NCBI RefSeq assembly: GCF_000308875.1
Contig: NZ_BAGL01000065.1
Coordinates: 48,438 to 112,437, forward strand
Origin: Nocardia transvalensis NBRC 15921
GTDB taxonomy: Bacteria > Actinomycetota > Actinomycetes > Mycobacteriales > Mycobacteriaceae
Direction of reading: 5' to 3'
DNA length: 64,000 bases
How positions within the stretch are numbered: position 1 is the first letter of the stretch; the number at the start of each line of letters is the position of its first letter. The position numbers and the translations under genes are program-made. This document shows positions 8,798 to 16,562 of this stretch, piece by piece. The notes below the pieces were generated by a model. That model searched no databases. It was given only the letters and a program-made list of their open reading frames with translations, and was not told where the DNA came from.

Positions 8798-10059
8798 GAG
8801 CCGTTCCCCTGCGACCTCGCCGCCGCGCGCGCCAGTTCACGAAGCCGGCCGGGGTGCGGGAGACGCCCGTTGAGCAGGTAGTCGCCGATCTCGCGCTGCC
8901 GGTAGGCGACCGGATCGTGCGTGGTGTGCGTGCGCGCGTTGCGCCAATAGATGTCCAGCCCCACGGAATTGGCGGTCGATCGCGCGCCGGTGGCCTGGTA
9001 GATCGTGCTGGTGACGTCCAGGACCGCTTCGGTGGACACCGATTTCAGCTGATCCAGCCGGATCGCGAGCGCGCCCCACCGCTCCCGGGTCAGCCCGGTC
9101 CCGGCCGCGAGCGCGGTCTCGTACTCCCCCGCCACCGCGTCCGCGAGCGCGACACCGGCGGCGACATCGGCCGACAGCCGCCCGAACAGTTGCAGGTGGT
9201 AGGGGTCCTCGGTGGCCTCGCGGGTCGGGGCTTCCGGCCAGGGGCGTCCCCGGTCGCGCACATACTCCGCCGCGGCGTCGAGCGCGCCCTCGGCGATGCC
9301 GAGATACAAGGTGGCGAAGATGAGCTGGCTGAACAGACCCCGCAGACCGTCACGCAGTGCGGGATCGCCTCCGGCGGTGGCGAATTCGTCCAGCCCGGTC
9401 AGTATCTCCTCCGGTTCGACGGCGACGTCGTCGAAGGTCACACTGCCGCTGGCGGTCAGCCGCTGGCCCAGGTTGTCCCAGTCGTCGCCGAAGCTCAGGC
9501 CGGGGCGGTCCGGCGGAATGTGCACGTACACCGGGCGATCGCCGTCGAACAGGCAGACCGTGATGTAGTCGGCGACCGCGACGCCGGTAGCGAAGGTACG
9601 GGTTCCGTTGATACGCAGGCCCTTCGCCGCGCGCGTGACCTGCACGTTCGGGTCGCGCGGATTGCTGACGCTGCCCTGGAACCAGCCCTTCTCCCCCACC
9701 CCGCGCGCCACATGTTCCCACTGGGCCCGCGAGGCGAGCAGATAGGTCCACACACCGTTCGAATAGTGATAGGTGAGGAGCTGCCCGATCGAGCCGTCGG
9801 CGGCGGAGACGATGCGGCCCAGCCGCAGCGCCTGGGTCAGGCCGCCACCGGCGCCGCCGAACTCGCGCGGCGTGGCGAAACCGAGTAATCCGTTGCGGCG
9901 CAACAGTTCCAGCTCCGCGAGCGGGTTCCGGTTGGCGCGGTCCCGCTCCAGTGCCGTCTCGGCGAGTTCGGCGGCCACCTGTCGCGCGATCCCCTCCCAC
10001 CGTGCGAATTCCTCGGCGTCGGTCCCGCCGTAGGGAACCACCGATCCGGCATTCGTCAT
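8794..10059 (-). CDS. Acyl-CoA-dehydrogenase-fold flavoprotein monooxygenase (SfnB/DszC-like)
   Basis: A 421-residue protein of acyl-CoA dehydrogenase fold, close to SfnB/DszC flavin monooxygenases rather than to true dehydrogenases. Visible marks are LRRNGLLGFATPREFGGAGGG (about 55-75), the TYHYSNGVW segment, a flavin-site block RINGTRTFATG and WDNLGQRLTASGSVTFDDV (about 190-210), and the C-terminal IYWRNARTHTTHDPV. Related enzymes oxygenate sulfur heterocycles or sulfones with reduced flavin. ATG 10059 is chosen because AAGGAG lies six bases upstream; an in-frame ATG at 10077 has no such site. It is the first gene of a six-gene operon running to position 2330. Confidence 0.85.
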   Translation of the reverse strand: MTNAGSVVPYGGTDAEEFARWEGIARQVAAELAETALERDRANRNPLAELELLRRNGLLGFATPREFGGAGGGLTQALRLGRIVSAADGSIGQLLTYHYSNGVWTYLLASRAQWEHVARGVGEKGWFQGSVSNPRDPNVQVTRAAKGLRINGTRTFATGVAVADYITVCLFDGDRPVYVHIPPDRPGLSFGDDWDNLGQRLTASGSVTFDDVAVEPEEILTGLDEFATAGGDPALRDGLRGLFSQLIFATLYLGIAEGALDAAAEYVRDRGRPWPEAPTREATEDPYHLQLFGRLSADVAAGVALADAVAGEYETALAAGTGLTRERWGALAIRLDQLKSVSTEAVLDVTSTIYQATGARSTANSVGLDIYWRNARTHTTHDPVAYRQREIGDYLLNGRLPHPGRLRELARAAARSQGNGS

Positions 10060-10124
10060 GGGTCTCCTTCGGCTCACGACGCGCGGCTCGGATTCGGCAC
10101 GCCGCGCGGTGACGTCAGCCAGTC

Positions 10125-10136
10125 AACCGTACGGTT
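10125..10136. promoter_or_regulatory. 12-bp perfect palindrome upstream of the sulfur-type operon
   Basis: AACCGTACGGTT is a perfect palindrome 66 bases before the flavoprotein start, in the 123-base gap that must hold the operon promoter. Its form suits a TetR-family dimer. The nearest TetR gene in the window (11730) sits beyond the exporter and has different candidate sites of its own. Operator function is inferred from position only. Confidence 0.4.
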
Positions 10137-10182
10137 TTGGGTGCCAACAGAATTGCGATCACTCGGAACACAACACCGGGGG

Positions 10183-11604
10183 TTAAGCGGGGTCGTTGCG
10201 GCGGAAGGTGAGGGCTACGGCGAAGGTGAGAGCGGCGATGACCACCGCTCCGGTGAAGGCGGCGGTGATGCCGTGGACCAGGACCTCGTGGGGTGTGCCC
10301 GAGGCGGCGCGGGAGGCGGTGCCGAAGATCGTCACCAGGATGGCCAGGCCCAGGGTGCCGCCGGTCTGCTGGACGGTTTGCAGCGCGCCCCCGGCCGCGC
10401 CGGCCTCGTTCGGCGGGATATTCGACATGATGATCACGTTCAGGGGCGAGAACGCCAGGCCGATGCCACAGCCCATGAGGATCATCGCCGCCAGCAACAG
10501 CGGGAAATACGCGCTGTCCGTGGACAATCGGGTCAGCAGCAGCAAGCCCGCGGCCATCAGGACCGTACCGGTCACGGTCACCGGCTTCGGGCCGAACCGG
10601 GGCAGCAGGCGGGGAATCAGCCGGATCATGGTGAACATCAGCGCCGCGGTCGGCAGGAAGGCGAAACCCGTTGCCAGCGCGCTCATTCCACGCACCTCCT
10701 GCAAATACTGGGTGAGGAAGAAGAACATCGACATGCCCGCCATCGGGCCGAGGAACATATTGACGTAGGCGGCGGCGCGATTGCGGTCGGCGAACAGGTG
10801 CAGCGGCAGCAGCGGCTGCGCCGCGCGCAGTTCGACGGCGACGAAGGCCACGAGCAGCACGGCGCCCGCCGCCAGCGAGACGCCCGTGGCGGGCGCGCCC
10901 CAGCCGTGCGCGGCGGCATTGATGAAGCCGTAGACCAGCGCCGCGACACCGCCGGTGGCGGTCACCGCGCCCGGCAGATCCAGGCGCGCGGGCTGCCGCA
11001 CCGATTGCGGGAGGTAGCGCAGCGCCAGCGCGACCACGGCCACCCCGAACGGCACGTTGATGAACAGCACGGATCGCCAGCCCAGCCACTCGGTGAGCAG
11101 CCCGCCGAGCATCAGCCCGATCGCGAATCCGGCACTGGACATGCCCGAGAACAGCGCCAGCACCCGCATCCGGGCCTTGGGTTCGCTGAAGGTCGTGGTC
11201 AGCAGCGCCAGCGTGCTGGGCCCGGCCATCGCGCCGCCGATCCCCTGCACGACCCGCGCGGCCAGCAGCCAGCCCGCCGTTGGCGCCAGGCCCCCGACCA
11301 GCGAAGCGAGGGTGAACAGGGCGGCGCCGGCGACGAACAGCCGCCGGCGTCCGAACAGGTCGCCGGCCCGGCCACCGAGCAGCAGCAGGCCACCGAAGAC
11401 CAGCGTGTACGCATTCATCACCCAGGACAGTCCGGTGGCGCTGAAATGCAGGTCGGTCCGGATGCGCGGCAGCGCCACATTCATCACGGTGACATCGAGA
11501 ATGATCATCAATTGGCAGGTCAGCAGGGTCATCAGCACGACACCGCGGCGCAGCGGCGGGGTATCGGTGCGGACGGCGGCCGACGAGAGGGTGGAGGTGG
11601 TCAA
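10183..11604 (-). CDS. MFS multidrug exporter, DHA2 (14-span) family
   Basis: A 473-residue drug:H+ antiporter. Motif D1 is visible as DVTVMNVALPRI (about 38-49), motif A as GGRAGDLFGRRRLF (about 78-91) and motif C-like GPSTLALLTTTF downstream. About fourteen hydrophobic spans fit the EmrB/QacA family. Start is TTG at 11604 with GGAG six bases upstream; an ATG closer to the ribosome site is out of frame and meets a stop at once. It is divergently transcribed from a TetR gene 125 bases away, and two inverted repeats lie between them, so it is probably repressed by that regulator and induced by a drug-like ligand. Confidence 0.9.
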   Translation of the reverse strand: MTTSTLSSAAVRTDTPPLRRGVVLMTLLTCQLMIILDVTVMNVALPRIRTDLHFSATGLSWVMNAYTLVFGGLLLLGGRAGDLFGRRRLFVAGAALFTLASLVGGLAPTAGWLLAARVVQGIGGAMAGPSTLALLTTTFSEPKARMRVLALFSGMSSAGFAIGLMLGGLLTEWLGWRSVLFINVPFGVAVVALALRYLPQSVRQPARLDLPGAVTATGGVAALVYGFINAAAHGWGAPATGVSLAAGAVLLVAFVAVELRAAQPLLPLHLFADRNRAAAYVNMFLGPMAGMSMFFFLTQYLQEVRGMSALATGFAFLPTAALMFTMIRLIPRLLPRFGPKPVTVTGTVLMAAGLLLLTRLSTDSAYFPLLLAAMILMGCGIGLAFSPLNVIIMSNIPPNEAGAAGGALQTVQQTGGTLGLAILVTIFGTASRAASGTPHEVLVHGITAAFTGAVVIAALTFAVALTFRRNDPA

Positions 11605-11631
11605 GGGGGCTCCATCGAAAGCGAAATCAAG

Positions 11632-11681
11632 CGGAGACAGTCTCCGTTTCTGATGGAGTTAGCATATGGAGAACATCTCCA
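11632..11681. promoter_or_regulatory. Two inverted repeats, probable TetR operators
   Basis: CGGAGACAGTCTCCG (11632-11646) is a 15-bp inverted repeat centred on one base. TGGAGAACATCTCCA (11667-11681) is a second one with six-base arms sharing the GGAGA/TCTCC core. They are 35 bp apart centre to centre, in the divergent promoter region between the exporter and the TetR gene. A related half-site (GCGGAGAG) follows at about 11697. The shared core and placement argue for binding by the adjacent regulator. Confidence 0.6.
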
Positions 11682-11729
11682 CTTACGCAAGACTAAGCGG
11701 AGAGTTCATCCGTTTTCAATGGAGGAACC

Positions 11730-12311
11730 GTGGACGCACCGCCGACAACGACGCCGACGGGACGGCCGATGCGCGCCGACGCACGCCGCAACTACGAGCG
11801 CATCATCGAATGCGCCCGCGCGGCCTTCGCCGAGCACGGCCCCGAGGCCCCGCTGGACGACATCGCCCGCCGCGCCGGAGTCGGCCCCGGCACGCTCTAC
11901 CGGCACTTTCCCCAGCGCGACGCGCTCATCGAGGCCGTCTACCGGTCCAGTATCGAGACGCTGTCGGCCCGCGCCCACGAACTCGCGGAGACGCGGCCGC
12001 CGGCGGAGGCGCTCGAGCAGTGGTTCCGCGCGCAGGTCGACTTCGTCATGGACAAGCGCAGCCTCGCGGCCACACTCAAGGCCGCGATCGACCGCAGCTC
12101 CGAGACGTTCACCCTGTGCTCGAGCCTGATCGTCGACGCGGCGACCACCGTCCTGCGACCGGCGCAGGAGGCGGGCCTGGTCCGCGACGACATCCAGCCC
12201 CGCGACCTGCTGCGCCTGGGCCACGGCATCGGCGCCGCCTGCGAGACCGCGCCGGATGCCGCCGATCGCCTGATCGCGGTGACGCTCGCCGGGCTTTACA
12301 CGCAGCCGTAA
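11730..12311 (+). CDS. TetR/AcrR family transcriptional repressor
   Basis: A 193-residue regulator. The N-terminal helix-turn-helix is clear: IIECARAAFAEHG, then APLDDIARRAGVGPGTLYRHFP (about 39-60). The C-terminal ligand-binding part (PAEALEQWFRAQVDFVM.. to the LLRLGHGIG region) resembles SbtR-type TetR proteins. Start is GTG 11730 after GGAGG. It is divergent from the DHA2 exporter and is probably its repressor, autoregulated through the inverted repeats at 11632-11681. The ligand is unknown. Confidence 0.88.
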   Translation: MDAPPTTTPTGRPMRADARRNYERIIECARAAFAEHGPEAPLDDIARRAGVGPGTLYRHFPQRDALIEAVYRSSIETLSARAHELAETRPPAEALEQWFRAQVDFVMDKRSLAATLKAAIDRSSETFTLCSSLIVDAATTVLRPAQEAGLVRDDIQPRDLLRLGHGIGAACETAPDAADRLIAVTLAGLYTQP

Positions 12312-12387
12312 CGCTCCGCACCCTCTTTCGTGGCACTATCTAGATTGCTGATCATTAACCCGCAATCCATCGAGTGGTACGCACAGG

Positions 12388-12735
12388 ATGGTGGCCATGG
12401 AGTCGATCGACCAGCAGCGCCCCGGCGCGGCCGAACTCTGGGGTAAGTTCCGCGCCGTCGGCGGCGTGCGGCATCTCGTGGACGGCGCCGCTCCGGCCGT
12501 CGGTTTCCTCGTCGGATACGCGACCGTCAACGCCAAGGCGGGGGTCCTGATCGCGCTGCTGACGCCGGCCTGGTTCGTCTTCTGGGCGGTACACCTCGTG
12601 ATCATGGTGCCGCTGTACGTCGCGAACGAGGTGGTGCTGCTCGGCTCGGTCGCGCTCGTCCTCGGTAAACCGGCTCTGGTGGTCATGATCGGGGTCACCT
12701 GGTTGTGGGTGCGGCGATCGCTGCGAGCCGCATGA
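12388..12735 (+). CDS. Small membrane protein, function unknown
   Basis: A 115-residue protein not recognised as a named family. It has a soluble start (ESIDQQRPGAAELWGKF), then GGVRHLVDGAAPAVGFLVGY with a first membrane segment, a second around IALLTPAWFVFWAVHLVIMV and a third in VVLLGSVALVLGKPALVVMIGVTWL. Start may be ATG 12388 or ATG 12397; neither has a strong ribosome site. The stop overlaps the start of the first DUF202 gene by ATGA, so the three small membrane-protein genes form one unit. Confidence 0.6.
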   Translation: MVAMESIDQQRPGAAELWGKFRAVGGVRHLVDGAAPAVGFLVGYATVNAKAGVLIALLTPAWFVFWAVHLVIMVPLYVANEVVLLGSVALVLGKPALVVMIGVTWLWVRRSLRAA

Positions 12736-13085
12736 TGGCTTCCGTGGACGACGACGAAGATCCCGGAATCGACTACCGCTTCACCCTGGCCAACGAGCGC
12801 ACCTTCCTGGCGTGGATCCGGACCGCGCTGGGCCTGCTCGCCGGCGGCGTCGCGGTGCACACCCTCGTACAGCCCTTCCACCACGCCGGGCTGCGGCGGG
12901 CGCTGGCATTGAGCTGCATCGTGCTGGCGGTGACGGTGTCCATCGGCGCGTACACGCACTGGCGCGACGTGCAGCGGCGGATGGAACGCGGTGCGCCGCT
13001 GGCGAATTCGGTCATGGTGCCGCTGCTGGCCGCGGGCATCGCGGCGGTGTCGATACTGGCCGCGGTGGCGGTGTTGTACCGATGA
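12732..13085 (+). CDS. DUF202/YidH family membrane protein
   Basis: A 117-residue protein with the DUF202 signature DYRFTLANERTFLAWIRTALGLL close to the N-terminus, followed by three membrane segments (LLAGGVAVHTLV, LALSCIVLAVTVSIGAY, PLLAAGIAAVSILAAVAVLY). ATG 12732 overlaps the preceding stop (ATGA), and ATG 12735 is an alternative. The stop again overlaps the next DUF202 start. The biochemical role of this family is not established; pairs of consecutive DUF202 genes are common in actinobacteria. Confidence 0.8.
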   Translation: MMASVDDDEDPGIDYRFTLANERTFLAWIRTALGLLAGGVAVHTLVQPFHHAGLRRALALSCIVLAVTVSIGAYTHWRDVQRRMERGAPLANSVMVPLLAAGIAAVSILAAVAVLYR

Positions 13086-13390
13086 CCGCGCCGACGCTCG
13101 CCGCCGAGCGCACCGCCCTCGCCTGGCGGCGGACCGCGGTCGCGGCGATGGCCACCGCGGCGCTGTTCATCCACGAGGCCATCGGGAGCGGCTGGCGCGA
13201 GACGGCGGCGGCGCCCGTGGCCGCGGCACTGGTGCTCATGGCCGTCACCGTGATGAGCTATGTGCGCAATCGTTCTCTGCAGCAAGGCCATTGGGGACAC
13301 GGCAGCCAGGTGATCGCGGTGACCGCGGTGGCGATCATCGGCGTCGCGCTGGCCGCGGTCGCCATCGGAGCCACCGATCCCCTGTTCTGA
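13082..13390 (+). CDS. DUF202 family membrane protein, second copy
   Basis: A 102-residue protein, a shorter DUF202 relative: AAERTALAWRRTAVAAMATAAL matches the conserved ERT.LAW.R core, followed by two more hydrophobic segments (AAPVAAALVLMAVTVMSY and QVIAVTAVAIIGVALAAVAI). ATG 13082 overlaps the preceding stop by ATGA. Together with the upstream gene it probably forms a heteromeric membrane unit; this is inference from pairing. Confidence 0.75.
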   Translation: MTAPTLAAERTALAWRRTAVAAMATAALFIHEAIGSGWRETAAAPVAAALVLMAVTVMSYVRNRSLQQGHWGHGSQVIAVTAVAIIGVALAAVAIGATDPLF

Positions 13391-13427
13391 CACGTGATCT
13401 CACAGTCCGGCTGCTCAGGAGGCAGAT

Positions 13428-15329
13428 GTGGATACCGCAACAGATCCGACCGGCGCCATCGCCGATCAGCAACAGCAGCTGGCGGATGAGCTGCCCTTCG
13501 CCGACACCGCCGACCAGGAGGACGCCGATCGCGGCTTCGTCGCCGCCCTCGAACCCGGGACCGTGACCGATGCCAACGGAAATATCGTGTGGGACAACGA
13601 CTCCTACGGCTTCCTGCGCGGTACCTGCCCGGCTTCGGTGAATCCGAGCCTGTGGCGGCAGTCGGGGCTCAACATCCGCCAGGGGCTGTACGAGGTGACC
13701 GACGGCATCTATCAGATCCGCGGCCTGGATCTGTCGAATATGACGCTGGTGGAGGGGAATTCCGGCGTGATCGTGATCGATCCGCTGATCTCCGCGGAGA
13801 CCGCGGCCGCCGGGCTCGCGCTGTACCGTGTGCATCGCGGCGACCGGCCGGTGACCGGGCTGATCTACACCCATTCGCACGTCGACCATTTCGGCGGGGC
13901 GCTGGGCGTCACCACCGTCGAGGACGTCGAGGCGGGCCGATGCCCGGTGCTCGCACCGGCCGGATTCCTCGAGCACGCCGTCGCCGAGAACGTCTACGCC
14001 GGAACGGCGATGGCCCGCCGCGCGGCCTACATGTACGGCGCGGCGCTGCCCCGCGGGCCGAAGGGGCAGGTCGGGGCGGGCCTGGGGCAGACCACCTCGA
14101 CCGGCACCGTCACGCTGATCGCCCCGACGCACGACATCACCCGCACCGGCCAGACCGAGACCGTCGACGGGGTCCGCATCGACTTCCAGATCACCCCGGG
14201 CACCGAGGCCCCGGCGGAGATGAACTTCTACTTCCCCGGCCGCCGCGCCCTGTGCATGGCCGAGAACGCCACGCACACCCTGCACAACCTGCTGACCCTG
14301 CGCGGCGCGCTGGTGCGCGATCCGCACGTGTGGTCGCAGTACCTGACCGAGGCGATCACCCTGTTCGCCCGCGACGCCGACGTGGTGTTCGCCTCCCATC
14401 ACTGGCCCACCTGGGGCACCGAGCGCGGCGTGGAATACCTTGCCCTGCAACGGGATCTGTACGCATACCTGCACGACCAGACGCTGCGCCGCCTCAATCA
14501 GGGCTATGTGGGCGCGGAGATCGCCGAGACCATCGAGCTGCCGCCCGCCCTCGAGGCCGCGTGGCACACCCGCGGGTACTACGGCTCGGTCAGCCACAAT
14601 GTGAAGGCCGTCTACCAGCGCTATATGGGCTGGTTCGACGGCAATCCGGCACACCTGTGGGAGCATCCGCCGGTCGAATCCGCCACGCGGCACGTGGAAT
14701 TCATGGGCGGCGCCGAGGAGGTGCTGCGCAAGGCCCGGGTGGCCTACGACGACAGCGACTACCGGTGGGTGGCGCAGGTGGTGAACTACGTCCTGTTCGC
14801 CGATCCGTCCAACGAGGCGGCAAAGAAGTTGCAAGCAGGCACCTTCGAGCAGCTCGGCTACGGCGCCGAGAACGCGACCTGGCGCAATTTCTATCTCATG
14901 GGCGCCTACGAGCTGCGCCACGGCAGCGTCGGCACCCCGACCAAGGCGAGTTCACCGACCATGCTCGCCGCCCTCACCGTCGAGCAGGTCTTCGACGCCC
15001 TCTCGCTGCGACTGGACGGCCCCAAGGCGTGGCACGAGAAGGCCGTCAGCGACTGGGTACTGACCGACGAGAAGCGCACCCGCCGGCTGGAACTGCGCAA
15101 CGGCGTGCTGGTGCACTACGACCGCCGCGACGGCGACCGGCTGCCACCCGCCGACGTCACCTTCACCCTCACCCGCGCCACCCTCATCGGCGTCCTGCTG
15201 GCGGGGCAGGATCTCCAGGCCGCACTGAGCTCCGGAGCGATCGCCATCGACGGTGACGCCCAGAGCTTCGTGCGCCTGGTGTCGCTGTTCGACCAGCCCG
15301 ACCCGGACTTCGCGATCGTCACTCCCTGA
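13428..15329 (+). CDS. Alkyl sulfatase, metallo-beta-lactamase fold (SdsA/BDS1 family)
   Basis: A 633-residue alkylsulfatase that hydrolyses linear or secondary alkyl sulfates such as SDS to alcohol and sulfate. The dizinc motif THSHVDHFGG is at residues 148-157; the second metal region is AENATHTLHNLLTLRG, and FASHHWPTWG carries further conserved residues. A dimerisation domain follows (about 400-510) and an SCP2-like C-terminal domain begins near 515. Start is GTG 13428 after AGGAGG. No Sec signal is visible, so it seems cytoplasmic, unlike SdsA1. It may supply sulfate in the same organism that carries two organosulfur-type oxidation units in this window. Stereochemistry (SdsA1 or Pisa1 type) cannot be decided here. 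Confidence 0.9.
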   Translation: MDTATDPTGAIADQQQQLADELPFADTADQEDADRGFVAALEPGTVTDANGNIVWDNDSYGFLRGTCPASVNPSLWRQSGLNIRQGLYEVTDGIYQIRGLDLSNMTLVEGNSGVIVIDPLISAETAAAGLALYRVHRGDRPVTGLIYTHSHVDHFGGALGVTTVEDVEAGRCPVLAPAGFLEHAVAENVYAGTAMARRAAYMYGAALPRGPKGQVGAGLGQTTSTGTVTLIAPTHDITRTGQTETVDGVRIDFQITPGTEAPAEMNFYFPGRRALCMAENATHTLHNLLTLRGALVRDPHVWSQYLTEAITLFARDADVVFASHHWPTWGTERGVEYLALQRDLYAYLHDQTLRRLNQGYVGAEIAETIELPPALEAAWHTRGYYGSVSHNVKAVYQRYMGWFDGNPAHLWEHPPVESATRHVEFMGGAEEVLRKARVAYDDSDYRWVAQVVNYVLFADPSNEAAKKLQAGTFEQLGYGAENATWRNFYLMGAYELRHGSVGTPTKASSPTMLAALTVEQVFDALSLRLDGPKAWHEKAVSDWVLTDEKRTRRLELRNGVLVHYDRRDGDRLPPADVTFTLTRATLIGVLLAGQDLQAALSSGAIAIDGDAQSFVRLVSLFDQPDPDFAIVTP

Positions 15330-15392
15330 CAGCTGCCACACCACAACCGAATCCGTCGGCGTGCCCGGCATGCCCCGCACCCAGGAGGAACC

Positions 15393-15974
15393 ATGATCGT
15401 GCTGTCCCGCAGCGCTCTTCCCTGCCTGCTCGTGCTCGCCGCCGGATGCCTGTGCGGGTCCGGAGCCGCCGGGGCCGCGCCCGGCCTCCGGCTCGCCGAC
15501 GCGGGCGACCTGGTCGTCAACGGGGCGTTCCAGGACGGCCCGAGCGGCTGGGATCAGCATCTCTACAACGCGACGATCGGTGGTTCCGGCGCCGGCGTGC
15601 ACGACAGCGGGTACGTGGGCCAGGACGTGCCGGTGACCAAGGGCCTCACCTACACGTTCTCCGCCCGGGCCGGCGCGGCCGATCAAGGGGCGGTGCTGGT
15701 GCTGGCCCTCGATTCGCGCTCGGGCGTCGGCTATGTCAACCGCACGGTCACCTCGACCGCGCCGGAGACGGTGACGCAGACCTTCACCGCCGCCGGCGAC
15801 ACGGTCTACATCGCCTGCCAGGCGACCGGCGCCACGGGCGGCTGGTGCACCGACTTCAGTGTGGTCGCTGCGCCCGCCGCCGCAGGCTCGTGCACCGGCT
15901 CCGCGACCAGTGGGTCGGGCTGCACCCTGTCCGCCGCCACGGGTTCCGCACAGCGCACCCGCGCGGACGGGTAG
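15393..15974 (+). CDS. Secreted protein with carbohydrate-binding-like beta-sandwich
   Basis: A 193-residue exported protein. The N-terminal signal (LPCLLVLAAGCLCGSGAAGAAP) could be cut after AGAA, although the internal LAAGC also resembles a lipobox. The mature part begins LVVNGAFQDGPSGWDQH and continues VPVTKGLTYTFSARAGA and VTQTFTAAGDTVYIACQ, the strand pattern of CBM4/9-like jelly-roll modules. The C-terminal tail is Ser/Gly/Thr-rich with two cysteines. AGGAGG precedes the ATG. It follows the alkylsulfatase by 63 bases; no functional link is evident. Confidence 0.65.
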   Translation: MIVLSRSALPCLLVLAAGCLCGSGAAGAAPGLRLADAGDLVVNGAFQDGPSGWDQHLYNATIGGSGAGVHDSGYVGQDVPVTKGLTYTFSARAGAADQGAVLVLALDSRSGVGYVNRTVTSTAPETVTQTFTAAGDTVYIACQATGATGGWCTDFSVVAAPAAAGSCTGSATSGSGCTLSAATGSAQRTRADG

Positions 15975-16049
15975 CGCTCGCGGATCGACGCCGCTCGTGC
16001 CCAGCCTCCCGCGCGCCGCCGTGCGGATACCGGCGGCCCCTGGGTGAGG

Positions 16050-16463
16050 TCAGAGGCCGTGCGGGGTGCGGTCGGCGCCGTGCCGGGTGACGAACCGGGC
16101 GCAGTCCGGGCATTCGGCGATGATCGGGTGACTGCAGGTGAGGACGTGGGCGAGGAAGCGGTCGGTGTCGCGCAGCAGCGCGATCTGGTCGCGGATCTCG
16201 CCGCGTTTGGCGTCGATCAGGGCGATCCGCTCGCCGTGGCCGCCCGCCGCCATCCCGCGGATCTGCCCCAGCGACAGCCCGGTGCGCTGCAGCGTCCGGA
16301 TCAGCCGGGCCCGGTCCAGGGTCTGCTCGTCGTAGGTGCGGTGGCCCGACGGGCTGCGCGGCGGCGCGAGCAGGCCCACCGACTCCCAGTGGCGCAGGAC
16401 GTGCGCGGCGATGCCCGTCGAGGCCGCCGCATCGCCGATCTTCAGACCGTCCCGGATAGTCAC
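16050..16463 (-). CDS. MerR family transcriptional regulator
   Basis: A 137-residue MerR-type activator. The winged helix-turn-helix is LKIGDAAASTGIAAHVLRHWESVGLLAPPR..GHRTYDE (about 7-46), followed by LRLIRTLQRTGLSLGQIRG and a coiled dimerisation helix. The C-terminus contains a short Cys/His cluster (LTCSHPIIAECPDCARFVTRH) that could bind metal or sense redox state. Start is GTG 16463 preceded by AAGGGGA. It is divergent from the metallo-hydrolase gene; a 20-bp inverted repeat lies between them. Confidence 0.88.
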   Translation of the reverse strand: MTIRDGLKIGDAAASTGIAAHVLRHWESVGLLAPPRSPSGHRTYDEQTLDRARLIRTLQRTGLSLGQIRGMAAGGHGERIALIDAKRGEIRDQIALLRDTDRFLAHVLTCSHPIIAECPDCARFVTRHGADRTPHGL

Positions 16464-16476
16464 ACATTTCCCCTTT

Positions 16477-16496
16477 ACTTCACGTCGACATGAAGT
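16477..16496. promoter_or_regulatory. MerR-type operator candidate
   Basis: ACTTCACGTCGACATGAAGT has perfect six-base arms (ACTTCA/TGAAGT) around an eight-base centre containing GTCGAC. It lies 14 bases before the MerR start and 67 bases before the divergent metallo-hydrolase. MerR proteins bind such repeats within the long spacer of the promoter they control. Confidence 0.55.
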
Positions 16497-16562
16497 TTTA
16501 CGGTGACTCCGATGGTAGCGGCGGCTGGGCCGCCGGGAGATCCTGGAACGGAGTGAGGGCGA

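Noticed and set aside
10141..12129. A 662-codon plus-strand frame opposite the exporter
   Set aside because: Gln/His/Arg-rich translation without domains; the exporter and TetR gene explain the region.
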